Assembly: GCA_013361525.1 (NCBI GenBank)
Contig: JABFXY010000159.1
Location: 1-49,761, forward strand
Direction: 5' to 3'
DNA: 49,761 nt
Source: Polyangiaceae bacterium
GTDB taxonomy: Bacteria > Myxococcota_A > Polyangia > Polyangiales > Polyangiaceae
Both the position numbers and the translations under genes were made by a program. The notes under the pieces are model-generated. The model ran no database searches and was not told where the DNA came from. It saw nothing but the letters and a program-made list of their open reading frames with translations. Positions 8,833 through 17,465 of the stretch are shown in pieces. The number at the start of each line of letters is the position of its first letter. The first letter of the stretch is position 1.

Positions 8833-10953
8833 TCAATTGATGTTGACGCTTCCGCCCGTGACGTTGACCGCGCCGGTGCCGCTGATGTTGACCATACCGG
8901 CGGCCGAGACATCCACCTGCGCGGCCCCGTTTACGGCGACCTTTGCGGCCGACACGATGATCGTCCCGCCAGCGCCGATGTCGATGCTACTTCCGCCGCT
9001 GATTGTGATGGTCGTGCCCATCACGGTCGTGGATCCGAGCGAGCCGAGCGCCGCGATGCCATCGCCGGTAATGGTCGCGATCGGCGCGTGAATGGTCGCG
9101 GTGGTCGTAGCGTCTAGCGTGATTTGAGGTGCGGTCCCTGAGAGCATGGCCGACGCATCCATCGCGATCACCGGAGCAGCCGAGCCAATCTCCGCGCTTC
9201 CAGTCGTCGTAATGGTCGTGCCTGTGATGCCGATTGGCCCTGATTCCACGCTCATCATGGCGCTCTTCATGCCTTGATGACCGCCAACGGTGGTCATCTG
9301 CACGCCGGCCACATCAATGGTCTGCATCGGCCCGATGGATACGCTCTGCGGACCGTCGATCTTGATCATCTCGGGGCCGCCGACATGGAAGTTGTGGTAG
9401 CTCTTGATGTCCTCTTCCGAGTGCCCGCCGATGACGCGCGTCTCGTCTTGGCCGACAGTCCGCGAATAATTGCGATTGGCGTGGACGTGGACGTCGCGCT
9501 GGCCGGATAGCTCGAGGAGCTCTTCGCCGGCTTGGTCCTCCAAGAGGATATGGTTCGCCCCCTCTGCGCCGGGCGTCGATTTCGACTTCCAAATCGACTG
9601 CGTCTTTTGCGCTGGTAGCTGAAGCGGCGGAGGCGCCTTCTTGTTATGGACGCGACCGACGATGAGCGGCTCGTCCGGGTCGCCGTCGAGATACGAAACG
9701 ACGACTTCATCACCGATGCGCGGGATGGTCATGAGCCCGTAGCCCGGCCCCGCCCATGCTTGGGAGACACGAATGCGGCGCGTAGGCGCACCGTCGCGAA
9801 TGCCGCGTCGGTCCCAATGGAACACGACCTTCACGCGCCCCTGATCGTCGACGTCGATCTCCTCGCCGCGTTCACCGACGACGAAGGCGGTTTGCGTGCC
9901 CCAAATCCTCGGCTTCGGAACGCGAGCCGGTCGGAACGCTACCTTCTTGGGAATGACCGTAATTCGGCTGTAGGTGTTCTGCTCGCCCTCGAACTTTCGG
10001 ATGCTCGTCTCGCTCGACAACACGACGAGCGGCTCGGCGAGATCAGGTCGCGGGGCATCGCGCAGAATCAGCTCGCTTCCCGCCGGGAGGGCGAAGCTCG
10101 AATGGATCTCGCTGGTCGTCGCCCGCACACGAAGCCCCTCGAGAATTCGTCTCGCGAGCTGCTTGGTCTGGCCTTCATTTTTCGGATCACCGATCTCGAC
10201 CTCGAAGAGCTCGAGCGCTGGCTCGATCTTCCGCGAAGCGCCTGGCTGTTGCTCGCCCGACAGGTCGAGCTGGGGGCGCTCGTAGTCGTAATCGGAGAGC
10301 GAGACCCGGCCGGGGCGAAGACGGGCCGACGTATTGGTGAAGTGAACATGGGGCTCGCCTTCGATTCGGCCCTCTTCGGGCCGATACGGCACGTTCGCCT
10401 TGGTTTGGATCGCGGCCGAAAGATCGTCGAAGAGCGTCAGGACGCTCTTCGCTCCGTGATCGTAGAAGAAGCCGACGCCTGCTTCGGCGAGCATTCGCTG
10501 CGCGAAGGCCAGGTCCGCTTCGCCGTATTGCACGGTGTACTCCCGCGGAGGGTAGGTTTGCGAGAGCTTCAACTCGGGCGCTTCACCGCAGGAGGCCGCG
10601 ACAGCCTTCGCAATATCGATCAGGCTCTTGTCTTGCTCGATTCGGTGCCCGATCCGATGCGCGAGAAGCGCGAACGGAGGCACGATTCGAATGCGGTAGT
10701 GGGAGCGGCCACGAACGTCCTTCGTGAGCTGCTCCATCTCATAGATAATCCCGTAGACGGCCGGCATGAACGGCTCATCGAGAAACCTCGCCCGTGTAGG
10801 CGCGCCCAACAGAGCCTCGAAGTCGAGCGCGGACTCTGCAAATAGCGCTTCGATTTCGAGTTCGAACGGCTGCGACAGCTCGTCGCGGTACTTGTAGGCA
10901 ACAACGAGGAGATCCTGATCGACGTCGTCGATCGACAGCTTCACATTGAGCAT
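8833..10953 (-). CDS. vgrG: T6SS tip protein VgrG (TssI), island A
   Basis: The 706-aa protein has the standard VgrG layout. The N-terminal gp27-like part (about 1-370) includes YRIRIVPPFALLAHRIGHRI and the QYGEADLAFAQRMLAEAGV block. The gp5-like OB domain (about 375-470) contains GRVKVVFHWDRRG, RVSQAWAGPGYGLMTIPRIGDEV and YLDGDPDEPLIVGRVHN. A long C-terminal beta-helix of repetitive Val/Thr/Gly strands (about 500-706) contains no extra catalytic domain. It would form the trimeric spike that punctures the target and carries the PAAR effector encoded two genes downstream. No tss structural genes are in the window, so this is an orphan vgrG island that must rely on an apparatus encoded elsewhere. 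It follows the 145-aa gene by 11 bases. Confidence 0.96.
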   Translation of the reverse strand: MLNVKLSIDDVDQDLLVVAYKYRDELSQPFELEIEALFAESALDFEALLGAPTRARFLDEPFMPAVYGIIYEMEQLTKDVRGRSHYRIRIVPPFALLAHRIGHRIEQDKSLIDIAKAVAASCGEAPELKLSQTYPPREYTVQYGEADLAFAQRMLAEAGVGFFYDHGAKSVLTLFDDLSAAIQTKANVPYRPEEGRIEGEPHVHFTNTSARLRPGRVSLSDYDYERPQLDLSGEQQPGASRKIEPALELFEVEIGDPKNEGQTKQLARRILEGLRVRATTSEIHSSFALPAGSELILRDAPRPDLAEPLVVLSSETSIRKFEGEQNTYSRITVIPKKVAFRPARVPKPRIWGTQTAFVVGERGEEIDVDDQGRVKVVFHWDRRGIRDGAPTRRIRVSQAWAGPGYGLMTIPRIGDEVVVSYLDGDPDEPLIVGRVHNKKAPPPLQLPAQKTQSIWKSKSTPGAEGANHILLEDQAGEELLELSGQRDVHVHANRNYSRTVGQDETRVIGGHSEEDIKSYHNFHVGGPEMIKIDGPQSVSIGPMQTIDVAGVQMTTVGGHQGMKSAMMSVESGPIGITGTTITTTGSAEIGSAAPVIAMDASAMLSGTAPQITLDATTTATIHAPIATITGDGIAALGSLGSTTVMGTTITISGGSSIDIGAGGTIIVSAAKVAVNGAAQVDVSAAGMVNISGTGAVNVTGGSVNIN

Positions 10954-10964
10954 CGGTCATTCCC

Positions 10965-11402
10965 TCAGCAGTTGATGAGGACGTTCTTGCCGTTGATGTG
11001 GAGGTCGTCTTGGGAGCTCGCTCGAAGCTCACCGCCCTCGGCGGTGATGTCGACGTCGCGCCCGGCGATGAGCGTCGGCCCGAGCGAGGTCGCGATCCGG
11101 CGACCGCGGACGTTCTCCCGCATGTCCCCTCGCACATTGGTCTCCAGTTGATCGCACTCGACAGCGATCCTCTTCGCGGCGAGTCGCATCGAGGCGGCCT
11201 CGAACGCGAGCACCGGGCCGTCCTTGTCGAAGCGGATCGAGAGCTCGATACGCCCATCGGCGGCGGCGATGTGCACGACTTCCTCCGGCTCAGTGCTCAC
11301 GAACACCGCGCGTCCGCTCTTGAACGTCGCGACGTGCTCGGGCACGTGCACCGTCTCGAGAAGATGAGCCGGCCCTTCAAGGTCTTTCGCAGAACTCGTC
11401 AT
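10965..11402 (-). CDS. Small beta-rich protein preceding vgrG1
   Basis: The 145-aa protein is acidic and strand-rich. Its second half has the short alternating repeats of a beta-helix or spike stalk (ASMRLAAKRIAVECDQLE, GPTLIAGRDVDITAEGGE, DLHINGKNVLINC), resembling the gp5-like C-terminal repeats of VgrG. It has no signal peptide. The gene is first in the island A string and has GGGAGG close to its ATG. It could stabilise or extend the spike, or be a detached beta-helix module. I know no named family for it; the T6SS link comes from its position and repeat style. Confidence 0.7.
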   Translation of the reverse strand: MTSSAKDLEGPAHLLETVHVPEHVATFKSGRAVFVSTEPEEVVHIAAADGRIELSIRFDKDGPVLAFEAASMRLAAKRIAVECDQLETNVRGDMRENVRGRRIATSLGPTLIAGRDVDITAEGGELRASSQDDLHINGKNVLINC

Positions 11403-11794
11403 GGTCCTCCCAAACGCGTTGATGTGGCGCGACGCCGAAGTGCTGGCCGCGGGCTAATGTCGGCGCGCTACCTGAGCCATGGACACGCTTTCTCGCGCGC
11501 CGAGGCGGTGCTCGGATCGCAGGCGTTGCCCCGTTGCGGCTTCTGACGGCGGCATCAGGCCGGCGCGTGTCCAAGAAGCGGATGGAATGCGTGTTTCGTT
11601 CGGCATGGCGGATCCCGGGCTACGAACGAACCGCGGGGCACCAGGCCGAGATCGGTTGGAGGGCGACGCGACCCAGCACCCGACGGTTCGTAGGGTTGTC
11701 GACAACCTCCGCCGCCAGTTGCTAACTATTTTTGGCCGGCGTCGCTTTTTGTCGGCAACCCTTCAGGCCGCGCGCGAAGGTCGCACCCACTCCG
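11403..11794. other. Divergent intergenic region upstream of island A
   Basis: This 392-base gap should contain the promoter of the island A genes (leftward) and that of the zinc-ribbon gene (rightward). I found no convincing -24/-12 or -35/-10 pair. Short frames here overlap each other on both strands and show no domain. Confidence 0.4.
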
Positions 11795-13063
11795 ATGCCG
11801 ACGTCCGAAGCTCTCCTGTCCGTGCTGCCTCGGCCATTGCTCGCGCAATTGGCCGCGGCGCTGGGCGTCCAGGTGAAGTCCTCAGCATCCCGGTCCGAGC
11901 TGGCTCGGCTCCTATCGTGGTCGGCCGCGCCCAGCGCGTCCCTCGCCGCGACGTTCCCGGCGATCGCGGCCCAGTGGCACCCGTCGAAGAACGGCACCGT
12001 GACACCGGGCGACGTCGAGCCGTCGAGCACTCGCCTCGTTTACTGGCAGTGCTCCAATGACCCCAACCACGTCTCCGTGATGGCGGTCAGAGACCGACTC
12101 GCGCGGCCTGGGTGCTCGCGGTGTGGGACGGGTCATCGCGCTGGGCCTACGAGCTCCCTCTCAGCGCGGTATCCGGAAGTCGCCGCGTGCTGGCACCCAA
12201 CCAAGAATGACGCGCTCACGCCGGACGATGTAACTCCGGGCAGCGCCAGATTGGTCTGGTGGCGTTGTCCGTCGGATCCGGCCCACGCGTTTCGGGCCAG
12301 CATCTTGAACGTCGTCAGGTCGAGAGTCAGCGCCTCGCGTGGCTGTGCGGCTTGCGCACGCTCGACGCGCTCGACGAGCAGGTCGCTCGCTCTCTTACGG
12401 CCCGAGCTCGCGGCTGAGTGGCACCCTACCCGTAACCGCGATCTCTGCGCGACGAGGGTCGGCGCCCTCAGCGATGTGACGGTATGGTGGCAGTGCACGC
12501 GGGACCCGTCCCACGCGTGGAGAGCAACGGTGCGGAGTCGCGCGCGCGGCGGCCGATGTCTCATCTGCTACCCAAACCATCCCCGGAAGCCACTTCGCGA
12601 AACTCATCCTCATCTCGCCGAAGAGTGGCACCCCACCAAGAACGACCCGCTGACACCCGACGACGTCGGAAGCGGAGTCCAGCGCAAGGTCGTGTGGCGA
12701 TGTTCGAGGGTGCCAGCCCATGAATGGACGACCGGCATCATCACGCGCGTCAAAGGAAGAGGGTGTCCCGTTTGCGCGGGCTCGGTGGTAACGAGCCAAA
12801 ACTGTCTCGCGAGCCGCTACCCTTTGATTGCGGCAGAATGGCACCGCTCGAAGAACGGCGGGCTCACACCGCGGGATGTGCACGGAGCCTCGGCGCGATT
12901 CGCGTGGTGGCAGTGCTCACGAAACGCAAAGCACGCTTGGTCAGCGAAGATCGCGGCGCGCACGGCCAGCAACAATCGGTGCCCTCATTGCCGAATAGCG
13001 AAGCGTCAAGCGCGCGGGGCCAAGCGCGCCTTGGATGAACGACGCGACGCTACGACGGTGTAG
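11795..13063 (+). CDS. Protein with five tandem zinc-ribbon modules (DUF4379-like)
   Basis: The 422-aa product has five repeats of about 65 residues. Each opens with a WHPTKN-type motif (AQWHPSKNG, ACWHPTKND, AEWHPTRNR, EEWHPTKND, AEWHRSKNG). Each continues with a strand ending in W-x-C (YWQC, WWRC, WWQC, VWRC, WWQC) and D/N-P/A-x-H, and closes with C-x2-C (GCSRCG, GCAACA, RCLICY, GCPVCA, RCPHCR). This matches the probable zinc-ribbon family PF14311 (DUF4379), often found in stand-alone proteins or next to nuclease folds. No nuclease domain is visible. The N-terminal 60 residues are helical and separate. ATG 11795 is chosen over a TTG at 11732 but lacks a strong ribosome site. The gene ends 11 bases from a convergent neighbour. 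Nucleic-acid binding is likely; the role is unknown. Confidence 0.85.
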   Translation: MPTSEALLSVLPRPLLAQLAAALGVQVKSSASRSELARLLSWSAAPSASLAATFPAIAAQWHPSKNGTVTPGDVEPSSTRLVYWQCSNDPNHVSVMAVRDRLARPGCSRCGTGHRAGPTSSLSARYPEVAACWHPTKNDALTPDDVTPGSARLVWWRCPSDPAHAFRASILNVVRSRVSASRGCAACARSTRSTSRSLALLRPELAAEWHPTRNRDLCATRVGALSDVTVWWQCTRDPSHAWRATVRSRARGGRCLICYPNHPRKPLRETHPHLAEEWHPTKNDPLTPDDVGSGVQRKVVWRCSRVPAHEWTTGIITRVKGRGCPVCAGSVVTSQNCLASRYPLIAAEWHRSKNGGLTPRDVHGASARFAWWQCSRNAKHAWSAKIAARTASNNRCPHCRIAKRQARGAKRALDERRDATTV

Positions 13064-13074
13064 CGCAACCGCCC

Positions 13075-14067
13075 TCATCTCGTGCCGACGCGCTCGTTCC
13101 ACATCGACTCGAAGGCTTGCCGTACGTGCGCCTCGCTCTCCATCCGACCCCGCCAGTAGCCTTCCGCTGCTGCGAGTTGGGCGATCGTGAGCGACATCTT
13201 CGCCGCGACCGCCTCGAAGCTCACGCCCCGGTGCAACTCGATGCGATACCTGACGAAGCGCTCGAAGGGGAGCGGGCCGACAGGTGCCGAAGCCGGCGGC
13301 GCTGACACTCTTTCTTCGATGGTTTGGGGCGCGCGCTCGACGAGCTCACCAGTCGACGAGAGGATGCCGCGAGCAACCAGCGCTGCGCGGACGTTGGTGC
13401 CATCGACGACGGCCGTTTCACCGCTCTGCTCGCCAGTAATGGGTGTCGCGGCGGGTAGAACGGCAGGTGCCTTTTCGTCGAAGGGGATACCGCGACTGCG
13501 AAGTGCCTCGAGGACTTTGCGGCCGTCCACCTGCGCCGTCTCGTCCGGATTCACGGAGAGAGGCGCCGGGGGGGCTGGAGGCACTCCGGGATGGCCCGCC
13601 TTCGGCCCGCCAAGCGGCGCGCCGGGCGAAACGGCTCCCTCTCGTAGGTAGCTCGGAACGACGACGTTCGGTCCAGCCTTGTCGACCGCGGCGCTCAAGT
13701 CCTCCGGAGACGCGACCTGGGCGGGAAGCGGTCTCATTTTGCGCGGCTCGACGCTGGGCTTCGTGCTCGCGCGCCGGTCGCCGACCTGCGACCGCACCTC
13801 ACCGACGGAAGGACGCCGAAGTCGAACCTCTCGTTCAACCTGGCCGTAAACGCGTGCGAACATCAAGGCTCCAGTCGGTTCACCCTTCGCAATGCCCTCA
13901 CCGATCGCGCGACTCCAGTATGCCTGCGCAGCGGCGAACTGCATCGGATCGACTCCGAGCCCGGCGAGAAGACGCGGACGCTCCGTCGTCGCATACTCCG
14001 CGAGATACGCGCTCGCCTCGGCGAAGCGCTCGAGCGACAGCGGAACGTCGGCTTCTGCTTCTTTCAT
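13075..14067 (-). CDS. T6SS accessory protein with two helical modules, island B
   Basis: The 330-aa protein has an N-terminal helical module (about 8-85, VPLSLERFAEASAYLAEY) and a similar C-terminal one (about 262-325, GPLPFERFVRYRIELHRG, ending with EAHVRQAFESMWNERV). A Pro-rich linker contains NPDETAQVDGRKVLEALRSRG and a near-duplicate ETAVVDGTNVRAALVARG. The modules are homologous to those in 8173-8823 and 20-886. It is the last gene of the island B string, 42 bases after the lipoprotein, with GGAGGAG before its ATG. I infer a chaperone or adaptor for the upstream effector. The linker duplication probably reflects repeated short binding motifs. Confidence 0.8.
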   Translation of the reverse strand: MKEAEADVPLSLERFAEASAYLAEYATTERPRLLAGLGVDPMQFAAAQAYWSRAIGEGIAKGEPTGALMFARVYGQVEREVRLRRPSVGEVRSQVGDRRASTKPSVEPRKMRPLPAQVASPEDLSAAVDKAGPNVVVPSYLREGAVSPGAPLGGPKAGHPGVPPAPPAPLSVNPDETAQVDGRKVLEALRSRGIPFDEKAPAVLPAATPITGEQSGETAVVDGTNVRAALVARGILSSTGELVERAPQTIEERVSAPPASAPVGPLPFERFVRYRIELHRGVSFEAVAAKMSLTIAQLAAAEGYWRGRMESEAHVRQAFESMWNERVGTR

Positions 14068-14109
14068 GCCCTACTCCTCCATAACCTCTCACGGGGTCAC
14101 GAGTCGAAC

Positions 14110-15156
14110 CTACTCGTCAAATTGCTCCTGCAACTTGGCGCGAGCTGCCATCGTCTGACCGGGCTCGGGCTTCGTGAGTGAGATCTCCGTGGGGCGAGGC
14201 TCGTCGGCAGGCCACGTGATCTTCAACGTACGCCAAGGGACGACATCTACGATCTGCAGGGCGTTCATCGGCCGGCGCAGGTGAATGACGAGCTCGGCCA
14301 CGTAGACGCGCAGCTCGAGGTACTCCTCGCTCGACTCGAAAAAGTCGCGACCTTTCTGTCCTAGCCCCTTCCCGGGGCCAAAACCGGACTCGACATGTCC
14401 CGGCAGGGGTCCGCAACGGACGCGAAGCCAATCCCCGAGCACCCGCAAGTCGCATTCGTTTGCCTGCCGTTTCGAGTCCGCCGTATTGACGGACACCCCC
14501 TTTTCCCAATCTCCGTCCCGCGGCCTCTTGCTCGTCTCGTTCGCTCGAATCTCCGGGATCGGTTCGACCGGACGAGTGACGACGGGGCTCGTCCCGGGAG
14601 TCGCGAGAGCCAGCCGAACGTCGGTTGGAGCGGGCTCGTCGGACGGGCGCGCGATATAGAGCAGACTGGTGGGCTGGAGTCCTTCTGTAATAAAGACCCT
14701 ACCTGGATCCACCCTCAGTTCCAGCACGTCCAAGAAGCCGTTGGCGCCTAAAGGGGCCCCTGACTCAAAGTAGTCCTTATCCTTCTCGAGCCCGGTGAGG
14801 CGCATAATCGGACGAAGCACGTTGACACACTCAATGCGCAGCCATTCCCGCACCCCCTTGATGGTGCATTGGGGGTGGCGGCGAACCTTTGCCATGTTTA
14901 CGTCCTTCGCGGCGGCCCATTCTTCCGCCGTAGGCCGCGGCGAGCCCGGCGGCGGCCCATCGTCCGTGACCGGTGCGGACGCCGACATCGGCAGAGGGAC
15001 CTCCGCGCTCTGGGTTGCATCGGCGCTCTGGTTCTGTGGGGCCACGGCGGAGGCCTTGGGCGCGAGGGCCTCGGGCGGATTGCCTCCGTTGCATCCCACG
15101 AGGCCAAAGGTCAGCAGTAGAGCATCTCGAGTTCGAGGACCCAGCAAAGTGCGCAT
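14110..15156 (-). CDS. Lipoprotein, candidate periplasmic immunity protein
   Basis: The 348-aa product has a signal peptide with lipobox (LLTFGLVGC, Cys about residue 23), a low-complexity Ala/Ser/Pro stretch, then two related halves. Each half has a CxxKGVREWLRIEC / CDLRVLGDWLRVRC motif followed by a strand-rich segment. It ends with VPWRTLKITWPAD and RPTEISLTKPEPGQ. The paired Cys around a DWLRV core suggest a small disulphide-bonded fold present twice. It lies 48 bases downstream of the unknown 748-aa protein in island B. A periplasmic lipoprotein is the type of immunity expected for a cell-wall-targeting effector, but that is inference. A near full-length paralogue at 1128-2159 carries an amber stop. 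Confidence 0.82.
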   Translation of the reverse strand: MRTLLGPRTRDALLLTFGLVGCNGGNPPEALAPKASAVAPQNQSADATQSAEVPLPMSASAPVTDDGPPPGSPRPTAEEWAAAKDVNMAKVRRHPQCTIKGVREWLRIECVNVLRPIMRLTGLEKDKDYFESGAPLGANGFLDVLELRVDPGRVFITEGLQPTSLLYIARPSDEPAPTDVRLALATPGTSPVVTRPVEPIPEIRANETSKRPRDGDWEKGVSVNTADSKRQANECDLRVLGDWLRVRCGPLPGHVESGFGPGKGLGQKGRDFFESSEEYLELRVYVAELVIHLRRPMNALQIVDVVPWRTLKITWPADEPRPTEISLTKPEPGQTMAARAKLQEQFDE

Positions 15157-15204
15157 TTGTTACCTGAGTCGGGAGAAAGGAGAGAGAGTCGTCGCACGCT
15201 CACG

Positions 15205-17451
15205 TCAGCGAAGGAGCTTCGGTAGGAGAAACGCCGAGAGCGGAAGCTCCCTCACCGCCGGATTGGTGTACGAAGCGAAGGGGTCGAGGCGAACGGAGAA
15301 TACCGGATGCTTCAGTTTGGTCGGCGCCCGCGCAAACTCCTCCCAATCGTCCCTCTCGGAGAAAGAAGAACTGCCTAACTCATCGAACTCTGCTTTGAGG
15401 GTCTTCAACTTTGCGGCGGCTTCCGCATCCCCTCTAGCAGCCTTCGCATTAAGAGAAGTCATTTCTTTCACGATCTCGTTCCGGCGCTTCGCGCGACGGT
15501 TGTTCTCATCGAGAAACGCCTTCAGCTTCTCGTCCCGATTCTTCAGGATGTGACTGAGCGGCAGCGCACCGGTGTCGACGAACAGCTCGCGGATGATTTT
15601 CGGCGGGGCTCCCTGTCCAGACGTCTTCAGGCAGTGGTCTCTCCACAGCTCGAGCGCGTTTCCTTGCTCGTCGTGGCTGAGGACGGCGACGGCTCGCATG
15701 TCTCGCCCCGCATTGAGCGCCGTGATCTCGGTCTCCTTCTTACTGGGGTACTTATTTGCGCGGCTGATAGCCTCCGTCGCAATCTCCTCGAGAGATAGGC
15801 TGCGGGTCCCCTTTTCCCACATGACCTCCGCGAGCGCCCACCGCGGAGAGTACGCGATCCAAAACGCCTGAAGCTCTCGCCGATAAGGTGTATTGCGGAG
15901 CGACCACAGAAGGCGCGAGAGGCTATAGTTCTGCTCGGGCTCCTCCCCCCAGAGACGGACCATCTTGCTGATGAAGTATATATCGTCGGGCCCTATCGGG
16001 TTCGCGGCGACGCCGCGCCAATCAGGGGCGCCTTCACGCTTGGCGACGACCAGTCGTCCGAGCCCGACCGGACGAGCGCGCCGGATGTTCGCGAGCGTCT
16101 TTTCAGGCTCTGCGATGGTCGGGAGGACGCCCAGACCGACGAAGTTGGCGGTCTTGTGCGCCGGCACCGTGTGGAAAGCTTCTCCGGCGTAGATTCCGCC
16201 GTTGTCCGCGATACGGCTGAACATGAGCGAGCCGCTCGCCCCTCCCGCCCCGGCGGCGCCCGGGCCCGCATGTGAGGTCGTATCGAGCAGCTGGACAGCC
16301 GGCTTGCCCGTGGAGGTCGTGAAGCGACGAAGCACCATCGCGACGTGGGAGCCATCGAGCTGAACATTCATGGGCAGCTTCGCCTTGTAGGTGCCCGTGG
16401 CACCGGCCGCTGCCCCGGCGTTGCGCTCGACCCCCTCCATCACCGGCGTGGGCTCGACCGTCCGTTTGGGCTGCCCGGTCGCCCGATCGAACAGGTCTTG
16501 AGCACCTTGCCGCGCCTTATCCTGATCCTTCGTCTTTTGCTGCGCTTCCAAGATCCGCCGTTGGGAGACCCGCGGGTCGACCTTCGCGTGTCCTGCCTCG
16601 TCGAGTATCGGCTCACCTTTTTGGTCGAGGAGCAGATCCTCTTTGCGAGCTTCGGCGAGGATGAATTCGGTGAACCGGGCTGGGTTGTAGGTATAGATCG
16701 TCCCGCCGCCGAACTCGGACGACAGAGTGCTCATCTTCTCCGGGTCGTGCGCCTCCGACGACGTTACTTTGATGTAGGGCAGCTCCTTGTTCGTTCCGAA
16801 CATCTTGATTGGCGCCGGCGAGTACCAGCGGTTCGAGAAGATCGGCAGCGAGCTGGCCGCTTGGCTCGCTGGAATTCCGGCGCGAGCAAGCTCCGGGTCG
16901 AGCTTTACGCCTCGGGCGAGGGCGCCATAGGTCGTCAGGGTCTGGCAAGCCACCAGGAGCGAATGGGCGGGGTCCTCGGTGCTCAGCGCTCCGCTCGAGT
17001 CGCGCTCGAAGAATCGGCTATAGATGTACACCATTGCTGATGAGCCCACCTTGCCGGAGCTCGGGAACTGCGCCGCAATGTCCGGGCCGCTATATGCCGC
17101 TCCGAGAAAGAGCTGTTCAATGAGCTTCGCCCATTCTTCCTCGTACTTGCCCTGCGGGTTTGCGGCCAGCTCCGTCGGGTTCGGATGTTCGCCGGCGGGT
17201 GTGTTCCACACCGCATTCCAGTTCGCGGTGTTCTCGAGCATCTCGCAGGTCCAGCGGATGACGTCGACGAGCGCGTCCGAGTCTGCTGCTTGGCCGGGCG
17301 CGAGCGCCCACGTCCCGTCGCCGTTCGGCGTACGGTCTGGTTTGACCGTCTGCTCGTTGATGCAGGCAGCGAGGCGCGGCGGACGATCCTTGTTCGGCGC
17401 GCTGGCCGAGACTTCGGTCTGGGTTCCAGGTGCAGCGTTGGCGTCGGGCAT
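15205..17451 (-). CDS. Candidate novel T6SS effector, possibly a papain/NlpC-like enzyme
   Basis: The 748-aa protein starts 14 bases after vgrG2 and is followed by a lipoprotein, which is the position of a cargo effector. It has no PAAR domain and no signal peptide. Residues about 160-180 read HSLLVACQTLTTYGALARG; about 365-375 read DGSHVAMVLRRF; and about 385-392 read VQLLDTTS. A Cys before a helix, a His on a strand and an Asp on the next strand (C169, H369, D390) is the order of a papain-like or NlpC/P60 triad. HVAMVL resembles the His strand of that superfamily. The 190-residue gap between Cys and His is longer than usual, so this is tentative. A coiled-coil-like segment lies near 665-720. 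The alternative is a structural protein of unknown function. Confidence 0.75.
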   Translation of the reverse strand: MPDANAAPGTQTEVSASAPNKDRPPRLAACINEQTVKPDRTPNGDGTWALAPGQAADSDALVDVIRWTCEMLENTANWNAVWNTPAGEHPNPTELAANPQGKYEEEWAKLIEQLFLGAAYSGPDIAAQFPSSGKVGSSAMVYIYSRFFERDSSGALSTEDPAHSLLVACQTLTTYGALARGVKLDPELARAGIPASQAASSLPIFSNRWYSPAPIKMFGTNKELPYIKVTSSEAHDPEKMSTLSSEFGGGTIYTYNPARFTEFILAEARKEDLLLDQKGEPILDEAGHAKVDPRVSQRRILEAQQKTKDQDKARQGAQDLFDRATGQPKRTVEPTPVMEGVERNAGAAAGATGTYKAKLPMNVQLDGSHVAMVLRRFTTSTGKPAVQLLDTTSHAGPGAAGAGGASGSLMFSRIADNGGIYAGEAFHTVPAHKTANFVGLGVLPTIAEPEKTLANIRRARPVGLGRLVVAKREGAPDWRGVAANPIGPDDIYFISKMVRLWGEEPEQNYSLSRLLWSLRNTPYRRELQAFWIAYSPRWALAEVMWEKGTRSLSLEEIATEAISRANKYPSKKETEITALNAGRDMRAVAVLSHDEQGNALELWRDHCLKTSGQGAPPKIIRELFVDTGALPLSHILKNRDEKLKAFLDENNRRAKRRNEIVKEMTSLNAKAARGDAEAAAKLKTLKAEFDELGSSSFSERDDWEEFARAPTKLKHPVFSVRLDPFASYTNPAVRELPLSAFLLPKLLR

Positions 17452-17465
17452 GTTCGCGTCTCGAC

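Noticed and set aside
9646..10845. A 399-codon plus-strand frame opposite vgrG1
   Set aside because: It is fully antisense to a clear VgrG coding region and Arg-rich without any motif.
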